Part shown: in pieces, positions 21,715 to 32,447 of the stretch
Numbering within the stretch: the first letter of the stretch is position 1
Layout of the letters: the number at the start of each line of letters is the position of its first letter
Source: Cryptomeria japonica
Taxonomy: Eukaryota > Streptophyta > Pinopsida > Cupressales > Cupressaceae
Direction: 5' to 3'
NCBI RefSeq assembly: GCF_030272615.1
Contig: NC_081414.1
Coordinates: forward strand, 338,750,502-338,814,501
DNA length: 64,000 bases
Notes under the pieces: model-generated
Database searches by the model: none
Told to the model about the DNA's origin: nothing
Seen by the model: the letters and a program-made list of their open reading frames with translations, nothing else
Position numbers and translations under genes: made by a program

Positions 21715-22752
21715 CTAATCTGACTTTCTAATCCATTGTTTTGAGAATTCTTGCTTTACCTCTTCAACCTTTTCTTTACCTTTCAAACTAGGACCTTTGT
21801 TATTTGCTGGCGAGGTCTTGCTTCTACAAAATTTAGCAATGTGTCCAATCTTGTTATAGGCATAACAAGTCACATTGTTTTTCTGAATAGCTTTCCCATA
21901 TCCTATGCCGGTATGTGTTCTGCATTGATTAGATAAATGTCCAAATCTTCCACAAACATAACATCTTACATTCATTCTGCAATTTTCTGAATTATGACCA
22001 ACTTTGTTGCATTTAGAACATTGATCGGTGGGTGTATTGGTTTTCTGATAATTTCTAGATCTACATTGATTTTCTCTATGATCATACTTGTTACAGTTAA
22101 AGCATTTGCCGTTAAATTTGTAAGTAGTAGGTTATCTTACCGGTTTGCTATGATCATTATTGTTTGCAGTACCAGAGCTTTCACCAACTTCAAAGCGAAG
22201 CCCATTTGTATCACCTTTAGGTTTCTGATTCTTCAGCATGTCACCAAGTTCTTCTAAACTTTTCTTGAATTTTTCTTTGTGATGATTTGCAGCAGTTAGT
22301 TCACTTTCCAAGATTCCTTTCTGTCTTATGAGTTCAGTTCTGTCATTTTGTGTGTGCATTAAATCTGTCTTCAACATATCATTTTCATGACTAAGTCTTG
22401 TGTTCTCATTTCTAGCATCATTTAGTCTTCTGGCCAAGTCTTCTTCATTCTTCTTCCTATCTTCAATTTCTTTACAAAATCTCATAGTCATATCCTGCAT
22501 CTCATTCTGTGTTGTACTGATCTCTTGTCTTAGCTTGTTTACCAGATCATTAAAAGTTTCCTTTTCATCTCCCTCTTTCTGCATCTTCTCACAAAGTTCT
22601 CTTCTTTTATTCCTTGCTATAGTGTAATTCTCTTGAAGTGCTTGAATGATATCTTGAGCAGCCTTCAGATCATCTTCAAGTTTGATATTCTTCACCTTTT
22701 CTACATCAAAGTCTGAAAGAGCTATTTTCAATTGTTCTCTTAAGTTTTCCAT
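21715..22752 (-). pseudogene. NA-A ORF1: coiled-coil, four-zinc-knuckle gag-like protein
   Basis: ATG at 22752 follows the primer site by about 60 bp. Residues 1-190 are a Glu/Lys-rich coiled coil (MQDMTMRFCKEIEDRKKNEE, ENTRLSHENDMLKTDL). Four zinc motifs follow at about 21810-22110: CFNCNKYDHRENQC, CSKCNKVGHNSENC, CYVCGRFGHLSNQC and CYAYNKIGHIAKFC. The last has Tyr in place of the second Cys. One in-frame TAA at 22132-22134 splits coiled coil from knuckles. NA-B has CAA at the matching codon, so this is a point mutation. A nucleic-acid-binding, gag-like role is inferred. Confidence 0.85.
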
Positions 22753-22809
22753 CTCTATCGATTTCAAGATCTTCCTCAAGCTATTAGACTTCTAAAAATA
22801 GAGGACCAA

Positions 22810-22823
22810 GCTCTGATACCAAT
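22810..22823 (-). promoter_or_regulatory. NA-A primer-binding site, tRNA-iMet type
   Basis: The minus strand reads AT then TGGTATCAGAGC directly after the 5' LTR, a perfect 12-base match to the common initiator-Met primer site. Confidence 0.93.
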
Positions 22824-23615
22824 TGTTAGGATTCCCAAATATACTGAGAGGGGGGGGGGTGTGAATCAGTATCTAACCGGTTTATCAATTTACTTGAATT
22901 AAAACATGTAAAGCATGTCAATACAGTGTACCGGTAAATTAAAAGTGATGTAGTAAACAAGAAAAAAAAAAACCGCATGAAGAGCACACCATAACACATT
23001 AGTTTAACGAGGAAACCCAGTGTGGGAAAAACCTCGGTGGGATTTATGACCCACAATATTCACTTACTAGCCAATAAGAGAATATTACTACTACAATAGG
23101 GGCCTGCACATGCAGGAAGGCCACGTGCCTAGAGCTCACTGCTCAATTACAAAAGGAAGTCACACTAACTTACAAAAATGGATTATAATAATCCAATATC
23201 TTGTACTGCTTCAAAATAGAATCTGCTATGCCAGATCCAATACCGGTTTTAGCTCTGCTGCATACATAAACCCTTAACCTAAAATTCGCATATTAGATCT
23301 GCATTATTTCACCTATATCCTTATTACAAAATGTTCTACAATGATCTCATACATATATGAGTCATATTACAACTCGACATGTCGACTTACAATGATTTTA
23401 CAATTAATTACAAAATATATTATCAACAAAATTATTGTCAACCTGGGTGCCAATATCCTTCCTTTCATTGTCGGTATTCTCTGTGCCAGTGTAGATTTTG
23501 TCGTTGCCGGTGCCGGTATAACTGTCTTGCCGGTATCATATGATTACAAGGTTGCCATCAATGACAAAACCTTCAATCACCTATAATTTCTCATTGGAGT
23601 GTGCATTTGCCAACA
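22824..23615 (-). repeat. NA-A 5' LTR (right copy)
   Basis: 792 bp with TG...CA termini (TGTTAGGATTCCC ... TTTGCCAACA). On the minus strand it ends with a C-tract plus CTCTCAGT block about 20 bp before the LTR end, shared with NA-B, C2, C3 and C4. Confidence 0.93.
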
Positions 23616-23620
23616 GAATG

Positions 23621-25134
23621 AATATCGGTCTGATATGCAAGTAGGTGTGGTATCAACAAGTAAACATGTCCACTGGTAAGCATGCAAGGGACAAGTAGAA
23701 CTTAGAGCATGGCATCAGATCATATGAAGTCAAAAGGTATTTTGTCCTAACCGACCAAATAGAGAAGAGTATGGCTTGAAGGTTAACAAGTTATTGTATA
23801 ACTAGTAGTATAAAGTGAACACCAATTGTGTGTTTGGTCGATGCCTAAGCCTAAACTGACACTGTGAACTGAGGTGGATGCCGATGAAGATGACACGTAG
23901 TATCCAGGTGGCTAATGTACAGTGGATGGTGAAGTGTGCATCGGTGAAATAGTTGTCGACTGATTCTGCATTTAATGTTGACTGCAAAAATCATGGCTGA
24001 GTTGCAGAGTATTACGACTTGAAGCAGATTGAAGGACGTCTCTTGGTGAGTTGATCAAAGTAGGACATCTGATCATCTTATTGACCTAGAGAAGAAAACT
24101 TATCGATCATTTATTATGATTGACAAAAAGCAGGGTTGTGTTTTCTAAAAATAGTAAACATGTATTGAAAGAAAAGATTTGGCGGTGCTATTTGTTTTTG
24201 TTGTAGGTTGCCAATCTCATATATGAGATATGATCTAATTTGATATGGATTGGGTTGCTGAAGAAAACCCTAGGACGCAAGGTTTGATTTTCTGTTTTGG
24301 CGAGAAAGCTTGATTATAAATATGCAGATTAAAGATCTAAGTTGATGATGCCATTTGACGGAGAAGAGCGTGTTTGAGTGAGTAGAGATTTGATTTGACC
24401 GAGTGTGATCAAAAAGATTGAAGCAACTGAGTATTTGAACTAGAACCTAGAGGAAAGCTTTAACCGACAAGAGGGGTTTAACTAGTAAGCTATTACAGAG
24501 TATAACAGTCAAGTGAACCGGTAGTGTTTGAATCGGGAAGAAGGCAACAGAGTGTGAATGAGTATAGAGTGAGGATCAGAGGAAGTCAGGAAGGTAGAGG
24601 TTGAACAAGAGAGGGGTCAGAGAGAGTGAATAGACAACTGATAGGTAAAGAAGTTGTGAGATAGAGAAGATTTAAAACTGGTAGAGAGTATAGATTGGAG
24701 GTGTTACAAAATCCATTTTTAATAAGGTGCACATTATTGTATAACCTTAATCTTATTGTATTTCACTAAGTGGATGCTTGGTGCAGGGGTTTCTGCTCCT
24801 TGAGTTGGTGCTCAAAATAGTGTAGGGATTGGTGCTCCTTTGGGATGGTGCCCATAAATTGCTAGGGGTTGGTGCTCCTTGGGTTGGTGCCCTAAACTAT
24901 TATAAAATTGTTATTCCATTGTGAGGATAGATTGGAGCAATAGTCTCTAGCAACATTTCTCACCGAGGTTTTTCCCACATTGGGTTTTCCTCATAAATCC
25001 GGTGTTGTGTGATGCATCCTTTATGTGTGTTTGATTACTAGTGTTTTCATTACTTTTCCGGTTGCACACATATAGTTAAAAATTATTTATAATCACTGAT
25101 TCACCCCCCTCTCAGTGATATCTTGTGTTCTATA
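23621..25134 (+). repeat. C2 5' LTR, second segment
   Basis: Continues the LTR after NA-A and matches 29933-31464. It holds GGTTTTTCCCACATTGGG (about 24967) and, near the end, CCCCCCTCTCAGTGATA (about 25104). It ends TTCTATA, a mutated form of the usual CA end. Confidence 0.9.
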
Positions 25135-25136
25135 AT

Positions 25137-25149
25137 TGGTATCAGAGCC
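25137..25149 (+). promoter_or_regulatory. C2 primer-binding site, tRNA-iMet type
   Basis: TGGTATCAGAGCC begins two bases after the LTR end. It is a perfect match to the initiator-Met primer site. Confidence 0.92.
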
Positions 25150-25208
25150 TTAGGTTCCCTACTGGTTAAATATTTCTCTAGCTTGGGTAGATCTTGTTTA
25201 AGAACACA

Positions 25209-27230
25209 ATGGTAAGGAATGAATCCTCCTCCTCCAAAGCCCCCATGTTTGATGGAACCAACTATTCCTTTTGGAGAAGAAGAATGGAAACCTATCTATC
25301 CTCCCTAGGTTTTGATGTTTGGATGTCTGTTAAGAATGGGTATATTGTCCCTAGTGTTCCTCCTACAAATCTAGATGCTAAGAACGAGTATGAAAACAAT
25401 GAAAAGGTTAAATATTCTATTCTCAGTGGGCTATCTGACAATGAGTTTGTTAAGGTTATGCACTTCTTATCTGCCAAGAAGACTTGAGATAAATTGTAGA
25501 GATTATTTGAAGGAGATGTCAAGGTCAAGGTGGCCAAGCTACAAACACTAAGAGGTCAGCTTGAAGGCTTGAAGATGAAAGATGAAGATAAGATTGTAGA
25601 TTATCTTCAAAGAGTATATGAAAATGTGAACACCATCAAAGGACTTGGAGAGAATGTATCTGATGAAGTTATTATCAAATACTTAGATCACTCACATCTA
25701 AGTATGATAAAAAGGTCTTTGCTATAAAGGAAGCCAAGGGTCTAAAAAAAATTCAATGGATGAGTTATTCAGTTTCCTAATTGCTTATGAGATGAGGAAA
25801 ACTGGTGAAGGAACTTCCAAGAAAGAGGATTCTTTCAACTCCACCAAAAAGGTTAAGGAAGAAATCGTTCATAGAGAATTCAGTGTAGACTTGGATACAG
25901 AGGTGGAAAAATTTGTAAGGAAGCTCAAAAGAGGATCCGGTAAGTATAAAGGAAAAATGTCTTTCAAATGTTTCAACTGTGGTAAAATAGGACACTTTGC
26001 TTCTAAATGTCCCTATGGTGAAAACGGTGGAGATGAGCAAAATAGCTCGGGCATATTTTTTGGTAAGGACAGAAAGCAGAAAACTTACCAGCAAGACAAA
26101 AGAAGTTATCGAGAGAAGAACAATCTATATACCTTTGAAGATGATGCTATAGATGAAGAAATTATATCAGAAGAAGGTTGCTATGAGGATGAAAGAGAAA
26201 CAAATCTCTTGATGGAACTAGATGAACCAGTTGATGAAGATAATGAAGTTGAAGATATTGAAGCTGAAGTGGAATTGGAAGGTGAACTCATAAGTGCACT
26301 TGAGGAGTTGAACAAAACAAGAAGAGAACTCAAAAAGATTAAGTATGCTGCTACAGAAGATCAAGATTGTTTGAAGCAATCCCTGGATGAGTCCAAGAAA
26401 ACAATTTTTGATCTACAACTCCAGTTGGAAGAAGCTAAGAGGATACGTGAAGTTACATCCTTCGATTTGATAAAGAAGTAAAAGGAGCGAGAAAATCTAG
26501 AAGAAAAAATTGTAAGGCTCGGAAAGGAGCTAGAAAAGAGAAAGGATGAATTGAAGATGAGAAGCAAGTATGAGGGCAACATTGAAGCCTTAAACAAGAT
26601 GTTGAGAAAAGGGAAGCATTCAAAATATATTGGTGGTATAGGATTTAAAGAAGGATAGAGTTCAAACAACAAGGACACATCTGGTAAGAAGATACAATTC
26701 ACTTCCTCAAGTGAAAGTAAAGAGAAACAAATCTTTACAGTCAACAAAGATACTAGAAAGAAGACCTATGCTAAAGCTACAAGAAATCATCCTGTGAAAT
26801 GGAATGCTCAGAACCGGAAGGGTCACATGTTAAACTGGTATGCAAATCATAAAGGAAAGCTCAAGGTAGATAATTAAGGATTCACTAGAGTCAACAACAT
26901 GAGAGGAAGAGATCCGGTAACACAAAGGTTTGTCGATCCAAAGCAACAAGACTGGTATGTACCTAAATTCCATGGTTACTGCTACCGATGTAATAAGTTT
27001 AAACATAGAATTGCTGATTGTAGACTGATGAATAATCCCTCTGTTAGTTTTGAAAGTAGAAATTCTTTTGCTGCACTCCAGGAGATGAATGTTGTGTGTT
27101 ATAAGTGTAATGATTTAGGTCATAGGAGTTATGAATGTAGGAAAAATCTACCAGTATCCTACAATAGTTTTTCAAATTCATCATTTAATGTCAATGTAAA
27201 ATGTTATAATTGTCAAAAGTTTGGGTAATT
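25209..27230 (+). pseudogene. gag: C2 gag: long form with coiled coil and two zinc-knuckle clusters
   Basis: ATG at 25209 leads to a copia gag opening (MFDGTNYSFWRRRMETYL), then LQTLRGQLEGLKMKDEDKI (25530 on). A first zinc knuckle CFNCGKIGHFASKC lies at about 25972. A Glu-rich coiled coil follows (about 26230-26600, LEGELISALEELNKTRREL). A second cluster lies at 26980-27225: CYRCNKFKHRIADC, CYKCNDLGHRSYEC and an incomplete CYNCQKFG. Stops at about 25486, 25725, 26479 and 27226 break it. The coiled coil plus triple knuckle resembles ORF1 of NA-A and NA-B. Copia lineage not assigned. Confidence 0.87.
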
Positions 27231-27399
27231 GTGAAACATTGAAAACTTAGAAAAACCAAGAAAAATAAGTTAGTACCGGATCACAAACCGGTAACAAAAC
27301 CGAAACATGAAATTGCAACAGACAAGAAGAAAGAAGCCAACCCATTTTGGGTTGAGAAGGACAAGATTAATGCAGAATCAAGTCTGATTGTGCAGACTG

Positions 27400-27735
27400 C
27401 TTTGCATGCAAAAAGAAGAAACTTGTGGGTTGTAGAGAGTGGAAATTCCAATCACATGACTAGAGACAAAAATAAATTAATTAAGTTTGAAGATTAGAAT
27501 GGAGGTTCACTAAGATTTGGAGACAACTCTTCCATAAAGATAAAAGGAAAAGGTACTCTAAACATAGATGGAAAAATGAAGGCACATGATGTATATTATA
27601 TGGAAGGTTTAAAGGATAACTTACTTAATGTGAGTCAAATGTGTGATAAAGGACACAAATTCACTTTTGACTCTACCGGTTGCTAGATAAGAAAAGAGAG
27701 TACCAAACAAATTGTAGTAGAAGGAAAAAGGACAG
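27400..27735 (+). pseudogene. pol: C2 protease, catalytic Asp changed to Glu
   Basis: Reads LWVVESGNSNHMTRD where copia protease has D-S-G. The active-site codon is GAG (Glu) near 27433. The rest follows the family: GGSLRFGDNSSIKIKGKGTL and VYYMEGLKDNLLNVSQMCDKG. Two stops are visible (about 27497 and 27687). Confidence 0.82.
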
Positions 27736-27743
27736 ATGAAAAT

Positions 27744-28830
27744 GTGTACAACCTAAAAGAATGTTTTGAGTCCCAATGCATGATGGGACAAGTGGATGAG
27801 AGTTGGTTGTGGCACAAGAGATTAGGCCATATAAATTTTGATAATCTAGTTAAAGTAAGAAAAAAGGGCTCTATGAGACATATACCACCAATCATCAAAC
27901 TGGTAAGCACATTTTGTGATGAATGTGTAAAAGGAAAGTAGACTAAGGTGACCTTCAAGACTAAAGAACATAATACTTCAAGGGCACTTTAACTTATGCA
28001 TACTAATCTATGTGGACCAACCAGAACAAGAGCTCTAGCTTGTGAAAGATACTTCATGCTCCTCATTGATGATTTTTCAAGAATGACATGGGTCACTTTC
28101 CTACATGGAAAATCTCAAACATTTGAAAGATTCAATATTTTCTGGAAGATGGTTGAGAGGGGAAGTGGATGCAAATTGAAATGTCTAAGACCTGACCGGG
28201 GTGGAGAGTTCACATCAAATGAGTTTGAAACTTACTGTGAGAGACATGGAATTAGAAGATAGTATTCAGCTCCAAGGACACCACAACAAAATGGTGCTGT
28301 AGAAAGGAAAAAATAGACTATCAAGGAGATGGCAAGAACTATGTTAAATGAAGCAAACATACTGGATATATATTGGAAGGAAGGAGTTCATACTGCAATA
28401 TATACTTTGAACTGGGTTCAACTAAGAAAAAACAACAGAAGGACACCTTATGAACTATGGTATGACCGGAAGCCATTAGTCAAATATTTTAAGGTGTTTG
28501 GAAGTAAATGCTTCATCAAGAGAGATGAGGATGGCTTAGGTGGTTTTGATTCTAGGAGTGATGAAGGTATCTTCTTGGGTTACTCAACTCACAACAAAGC
28601 ATACAAATGCTACAATAAAAGACTTAGAAGAGTCATTGAGAGTATACATGCTAGAGTTGATGAAGATATTCATAAAGGCAGAAAAGAAAAAGTAAACCAG
28701 CATGATGTTTCATGTGATGAAGATGAAATGCAGTTAGAAAGTGAACCGAAAGAAGCACCTAACAATTCCCCTAACTGATATGTGCAGATAAATCACCCAG
28801 AAGAGAATATTATAAGTGATAAAAAATGAT
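27744..28830 (+). pseudogene. pol: C2 GAG-pre-integrase and integrase
   Basis: Zinc-binding region WLWHKRLGHINFDNL and CDECVKGK (27800-27941). Integrase core: HTNLCGPTRTRALA, LIDDFSRMTWVTFLHGK, LRPDRGGEFTSNEF (about 28190-28225), and PQQNGAVERKK with the catalytic Glu kept (about 28290-28310). The C-terminal region has NRRTPYELWYDRKP and DEGIFLGYSTHNKAYK. Stops at 27939, 28260 and 28314 break it. Confidence 0.9.
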
Positions 28831-28843
28831 GGTGTACAGACAA

Positions 28844-28905
28844 GAAGAAGACTTGCCCGAAACAAGAAGAATAATTGCCTGAAACAAGAAGAAGACTTGC
28901 CCAAA
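28844..28905 (+). repeat. 22-bp tandem repeat at C2 RT deletion junction
   Basis: About three copies of AAACAAGAAGAAGACTTGCC with small changes, lying exactly where the integrase linker joins the RT fragment. Confidence 0.8.
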
Positions 28906-29409
28906 GCTTTGTATGGTTTGAAGCAGGCTCCAAGAGCATGGTATTCAAGGTTAGATAAATATATAAATGAGTAGGGTTTCAAAAAGGGAAGTGCGGACAA
29001 TAATCTATACATTAAAGTAGATGGGAACTGCATGATCATTGTGGTTGTATATGTGGATGACATAATTTTTGGAGGCAACAAGAACACTTTGTGCAAAGAC
29101 TTTGCTGATAAGAACTTTGTTGATAAGATGCAGTCAAAATTTGAGATGTCAATGCTTGGAGAGTTGTCATACTTTCTTTGTGTCCAGATCTCACAACAAG
29201 ATAAAGGGATATTTATCTCTCAAATCAAGTATGCAAGAGATATGTTGAAGAAGTTTCAGAGGGAAGACAACAAACTGGTAGGTACCCCCATGGTGATCGG
29301 TTGCAAGCTGAGAAAGGTTGATGACTCATTGGTAGTGGATCAAACACTTTATAGATCTATGATTGGCAGTCTGTTATATCTTACTAATTCAAGACAGGAT
29401 ATAGTGTAG
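28844..29409 (+). pseudogene. pol: C2 reverse transcriptase, N-terminal half deleted
   Basis: The linker runs through three tandem 22-bp copies (about 28844-28905) straight into [20 protein letters not shown]. Everything expected before it is absent: the entry domain, the KARLV-type motif and the MDVKxAFLNG motif, roughly 150 residues. The catalytic box YVDDIIFGG (about 29050) is present, followed by MSMLGELSYFLCVQISQ and LYRSMIGSLLYLTNSRQDIV. The frame stops at 29407, and no RNase H follows. Confidence 0.88.
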
Positions 29410-29655
29410 GAAGTATGTATGGAGATCTATGGCTCAGGGGGAGTTCACTACCATACCTTTTGATTCTTGGACCATTTGATGGACATAGGGGGAGATTGTA
29501 CTGGTTGAGTAAATGAAGAGTCTTGTGGTCTACCCTACCGGTAATAGGGAGAAAGTTTTCTGTTTGTGCCCTTTGTCATTGTTGTCAAAGAGGGAGAAGA
29601 AATTGGTTTGATAGTCGATACTATGTGTGTTGACATCAATGCCAAAGGGGGAGAT
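29410..29655 (+). promoter_or_regulatory. C2 3' untranslated region with duplicated polypurine motif
   Basis: RNase H is missing between the RT end and this region. Two motifs are seen: CTTTGTCATTGTTGTCAAAG followed by AGGGAGA (29571-29597), and the terminal CATCAATGCCAAAGGGGGAG ending at 29653, two bases before the 3' LTR. Confidence 0.85.
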
Positions 29656-31464
29656 TGTTGGCATTGTATTGTCATTGATGTCAACCGGTAAACAGGCTTG
29701 TCAAATAAGTTGTTGATTGACATAACTGCTAAGTTGTTGTCAATCGATAAACAAGAACAGAGAGGTGCTCAAGCCACTGGTACAGACAATTGGAGAAGAT
29801 TCAGGTGTTGCAGTTCAGAATATATGTTCATAACATTGGCATGAGTCTGTGATTGAAACCGCATCAAGTTAGGTGAACCAAAGAGCACGTTTATAATTAA
29901 CTGATATGTACTCTATGAAGAAGAATGAATACTGATTTGGTATGCAAGTAGGTATAGTATCAACTAGTAAACATGTCCACTGGTAAGCATGCAAGGGATA
30001 AGAAGAACTTAGAGCATGGCATCGGATCATATTAAGTGAAAAGGTATTGTGTCCTAACCAGCTAAACAGAGAAGAGCATGGTTTGAAGGTTAACCAGTTA
30101 TTGTATAACCGATAGGATAAGATCGACCAGTAGTATAAGGTGAACACTGGTTGTGTGTTTGGTCGGTGCCTGTGCCTAAACCATCACAATGAACTTAGGT
30201 GGATGCCAACAAAAATGACACATAGGATCCAGGTAGCTAACATGTAGTGGTTGGTGAAGTGTGCATTGGTGAGGTAGTTGAGTTTGCATTAAATGTTGAC
30301 TGCAAAATCATGGATGAGCTACAGAATATTGCGGCTCAAAGAAAACCAAAGGACATCTCTTGGTCAATTGATCTAAGGACATCCGATCATCTTGTTGACC
30401 TAGAGAAGGAAACTACTCGATCATTTATTGTGATTGACAAAAAGCAGGGCCGTGTTTGCGAAAAATAGTAAATGTGTATTGGAAGAAATGATTTGGCAGT
30501 GTTGTTTTTTTTTTTGCAGGTTGTCAATCTTAGAGATGAGATCTGATCTAATTTGATATGGATTGGGTTGGTGAAAAAACCCTAGGACGCAAGGTTTGAT
30601 TTTCCATTTTGGTGGGAAAGCTTGATTATAAATATGCAAATTGAAGATCTAAGTTGATGATGCCAGTTGTCAGAGAAGAGAGTATTTGAGTGAATAGAGA
30701 TTTGATCTGACTAAGTGTGATCAAAAAGATTAAAGAAACTGATTATTTGAACTATAACCGATAGGAGAGGTTTAACCAGCAAGAGGGTTTTAACTGGTAA
30801 GAAATAGAGTAACTGGTAAGCTATTACAGAGTATAATAGTGAATCAAACTGGAAGTGTTTGAATCAAAAAGTAGGCAGCATAACATGAATGAGTGAAAAT
30901 GAGGATTAGAGGAAGTCAGGAAGGAAAAGGCTGAACAAGAGAGGGGCCAGAGAGAGTGAATGGACAACTGGTACGTAAAGAAGTTGTGAGACAGAGAAGA
31001 TTTAAAAATGGTAGAGAGTATTGATTGGAGGTGTTTCAAAATCCATTTGTAACAAGGTGAAACTTATTGTATAACCTTTATCTTATTGTATTTCACTAAG
31101 TGGGTACTTGATGCAGGGGTTGGTTCTCCTTGAGTTGGTGCTCAAAATAGTCTAGGGGTGTGTGGTCCTTTGGGTTGGTGCCCATAAATTACTAGGGGTT
31201 GGTGCTCCTTGGGTTGGTGCCCTAAACTATTGTAAAATTACTATTCCATTGTGAGGTTGGATTGGAGAAATGGTCTCTAGCATCATTTCTCACCGAGGTT
31301 TCTTGCACATTGGGTTTTCCTCGTATATCTAGTGTTGTGTGATACATCCTTTGTGTGCGTTTGATTACTAGTGTTTTCTTTACTTTACCGATTGCACACA
31401 TATAGTTGGAAATTGTTTATAATCACTGATTCACCCCTCTCTTAGTGATATCTTGTGTTCTAAA
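29656..31464 (+). repeat. C2 3' LTR, uninterrupted
   Basis: 1809 bp, starting TGTTGGCATTG and matching the two 5' LTR segments. It has a run of GGTTGGTGC(T/C)C repeats (about 31125-31225) and the CCCCTCTCTTAGTGATA block near the end. It is followed by the target duplication ATAGG (31465-31469). Confidence 0.92.
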
Positions 31465-32202
31465 ATAGGTTGGGAATAGGGATTTGCCTAAGTCAAACCT
31501 TGATTTAGGAATTAACCTTGAATGAAATATTGCAAATACAAAAATAAATAATGGAAAGGTATACCTTAGATCTAGTAAAACCAAATAATGATGCTTTGCT
31601 CCTTGAATGTAACCACATATGTTGTATGAAATGGCATGAACATGACAAAACCTTAATCACACACATATGCTTACATATGAATGATGCAATGTTGCTCCAC
31701 AATGGATGAATGAAGAATATGCAGCCTTGAAGTTCTCTAGAAATGATTGATGATGAATGCTTTAATGCTTGAATGATAGATTGCTTGGATACATATTTTT
31801 TGGATGCCTTATGATTCTCTTGGTTATGAAAATGAGAGGGATGGACCTCCTTTTATACTTTCCTATCAAAAACCAACTTAATTTTTAGACATATGTAGAC
31901 ATGGAGATCACATTCCTGCTAACTTATTGTGACCATTGAGAGGGACCCAATTAAGGTCCTATTTAGGAGGACCAAGATGCCACGCTTTTGTCCCAATGAG
32001 GACCATGGCACCATGCCTTGGTCTTGCCCCATTTTAGGGCCATAATAAGAGGGATATGTGATGTGAAAAGTGGAAATGAGGCTATAATTGCATGATGTGA
32101 GCAGAATTAGGTCCTAGTCTGGCTTTGGGACATGAACGTTAAGATGAGGGCCCAAACGTGGACCAAATTGTAAGGGAGTACAATTTAGGAAGCTACATTC
32201 AT

Positions 32203-32447
32203 ATTGAGTTTAGTTACATAATTTTTTGATTTGAGAAATTAATTTATAAAATTAATCTTTAATGTACTTTCATTCATTGATTAATCATAATTTTCTTAGC
32301 TCACGTATTGCTTGAATAGGTGGTTTATTAATCATTTTATTTCTATCCAATATCCATGTGAGAAGAAATTGTTGACTCATGGATTCCCACGGTTTAAATA
32401 CTAAATATGTGGAGCATGAGTTGTGTGTTGACTTATTCCCATATAGG
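32203..32447 (+). other. T2 relic, middle piece
   Basis: AT-rich sequence between the right target duplication of solo LTR 2 (32198-32202) and the left one of C3 (ATAGG 32443-32447). It should join 16276 to 60361. No domain is recognisable and stops are frequent. Confidence 0.45.

Larger units (their letters stand above)
17028..23615 (-). mobile_element. NA-A: non-autonomous LTR retrotransposon, gag-like ORF1 plus unknown ORF2, no pol
   Basis: LTRs 17028-17814 and 22824-23615, exact target duplication GAATG (17023-17027 and 23616-23620), a perfect tRNA-iMet primer site and a polypurine tract define a complete element on the minus strand. The 5.0-kb interior has two long decayed frames: ORF1 (coiled coil and four zinc knuckles) and ORF2 (about 1090 codons). 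No protease, integrase, RT or RNase H motif is visible in any frame. NA-B (53553-60120) has the same plan. Confidence 0.92.
16756..31464 (+). mobile_element. C2: Ty1/copia element with 1.8-kb LTRs, carrying NA-A in its 5' LTR
   Basis: LTRs start TGTTGGCATTGTATTGTCAT at 16756 and 29656 and end near 25134 and 31464. An exact 5-bp target duplication ATAGG flanks it (16751-16755 and 31465-31469). The internal part has a tRNA-iMet primer site, long gag, protease, integrase, a shortened RT and a polypurine tract. RNase H and the N-terminal half of RT are missing, so it cannot move by itself. NA-A sits inside the 5' LTR. Confidence 0.93.
16277..32197. mobile_element. Solo LTR 2, split by C2
   Basis: The outer pieces 16277-16755 and 31470-32197 (about 1.2 kb together) start TGTAAAGGTG and end GAAGCTACA. 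They are flanked by exact 5-bp duplications TTCAT (16272-16276 and 32198-32202). No coding motif is seen. The layout and several motifs resemble solo LTR 1: ATAGGGATTTGCC..AGTCAAACC, a CCATGGCACCATG..TGGTC patch, and GTACAATTTA near the end. C2 inserted within it. Confidence 0.75.

Noticed and set aside
22810-22823. Possible tRNA gene fragments at the TGGTATCAGAGC sites
   Set aside because: Only about 12 bases match tRNA, and always next to an LTR end. These are primer-binding sites.
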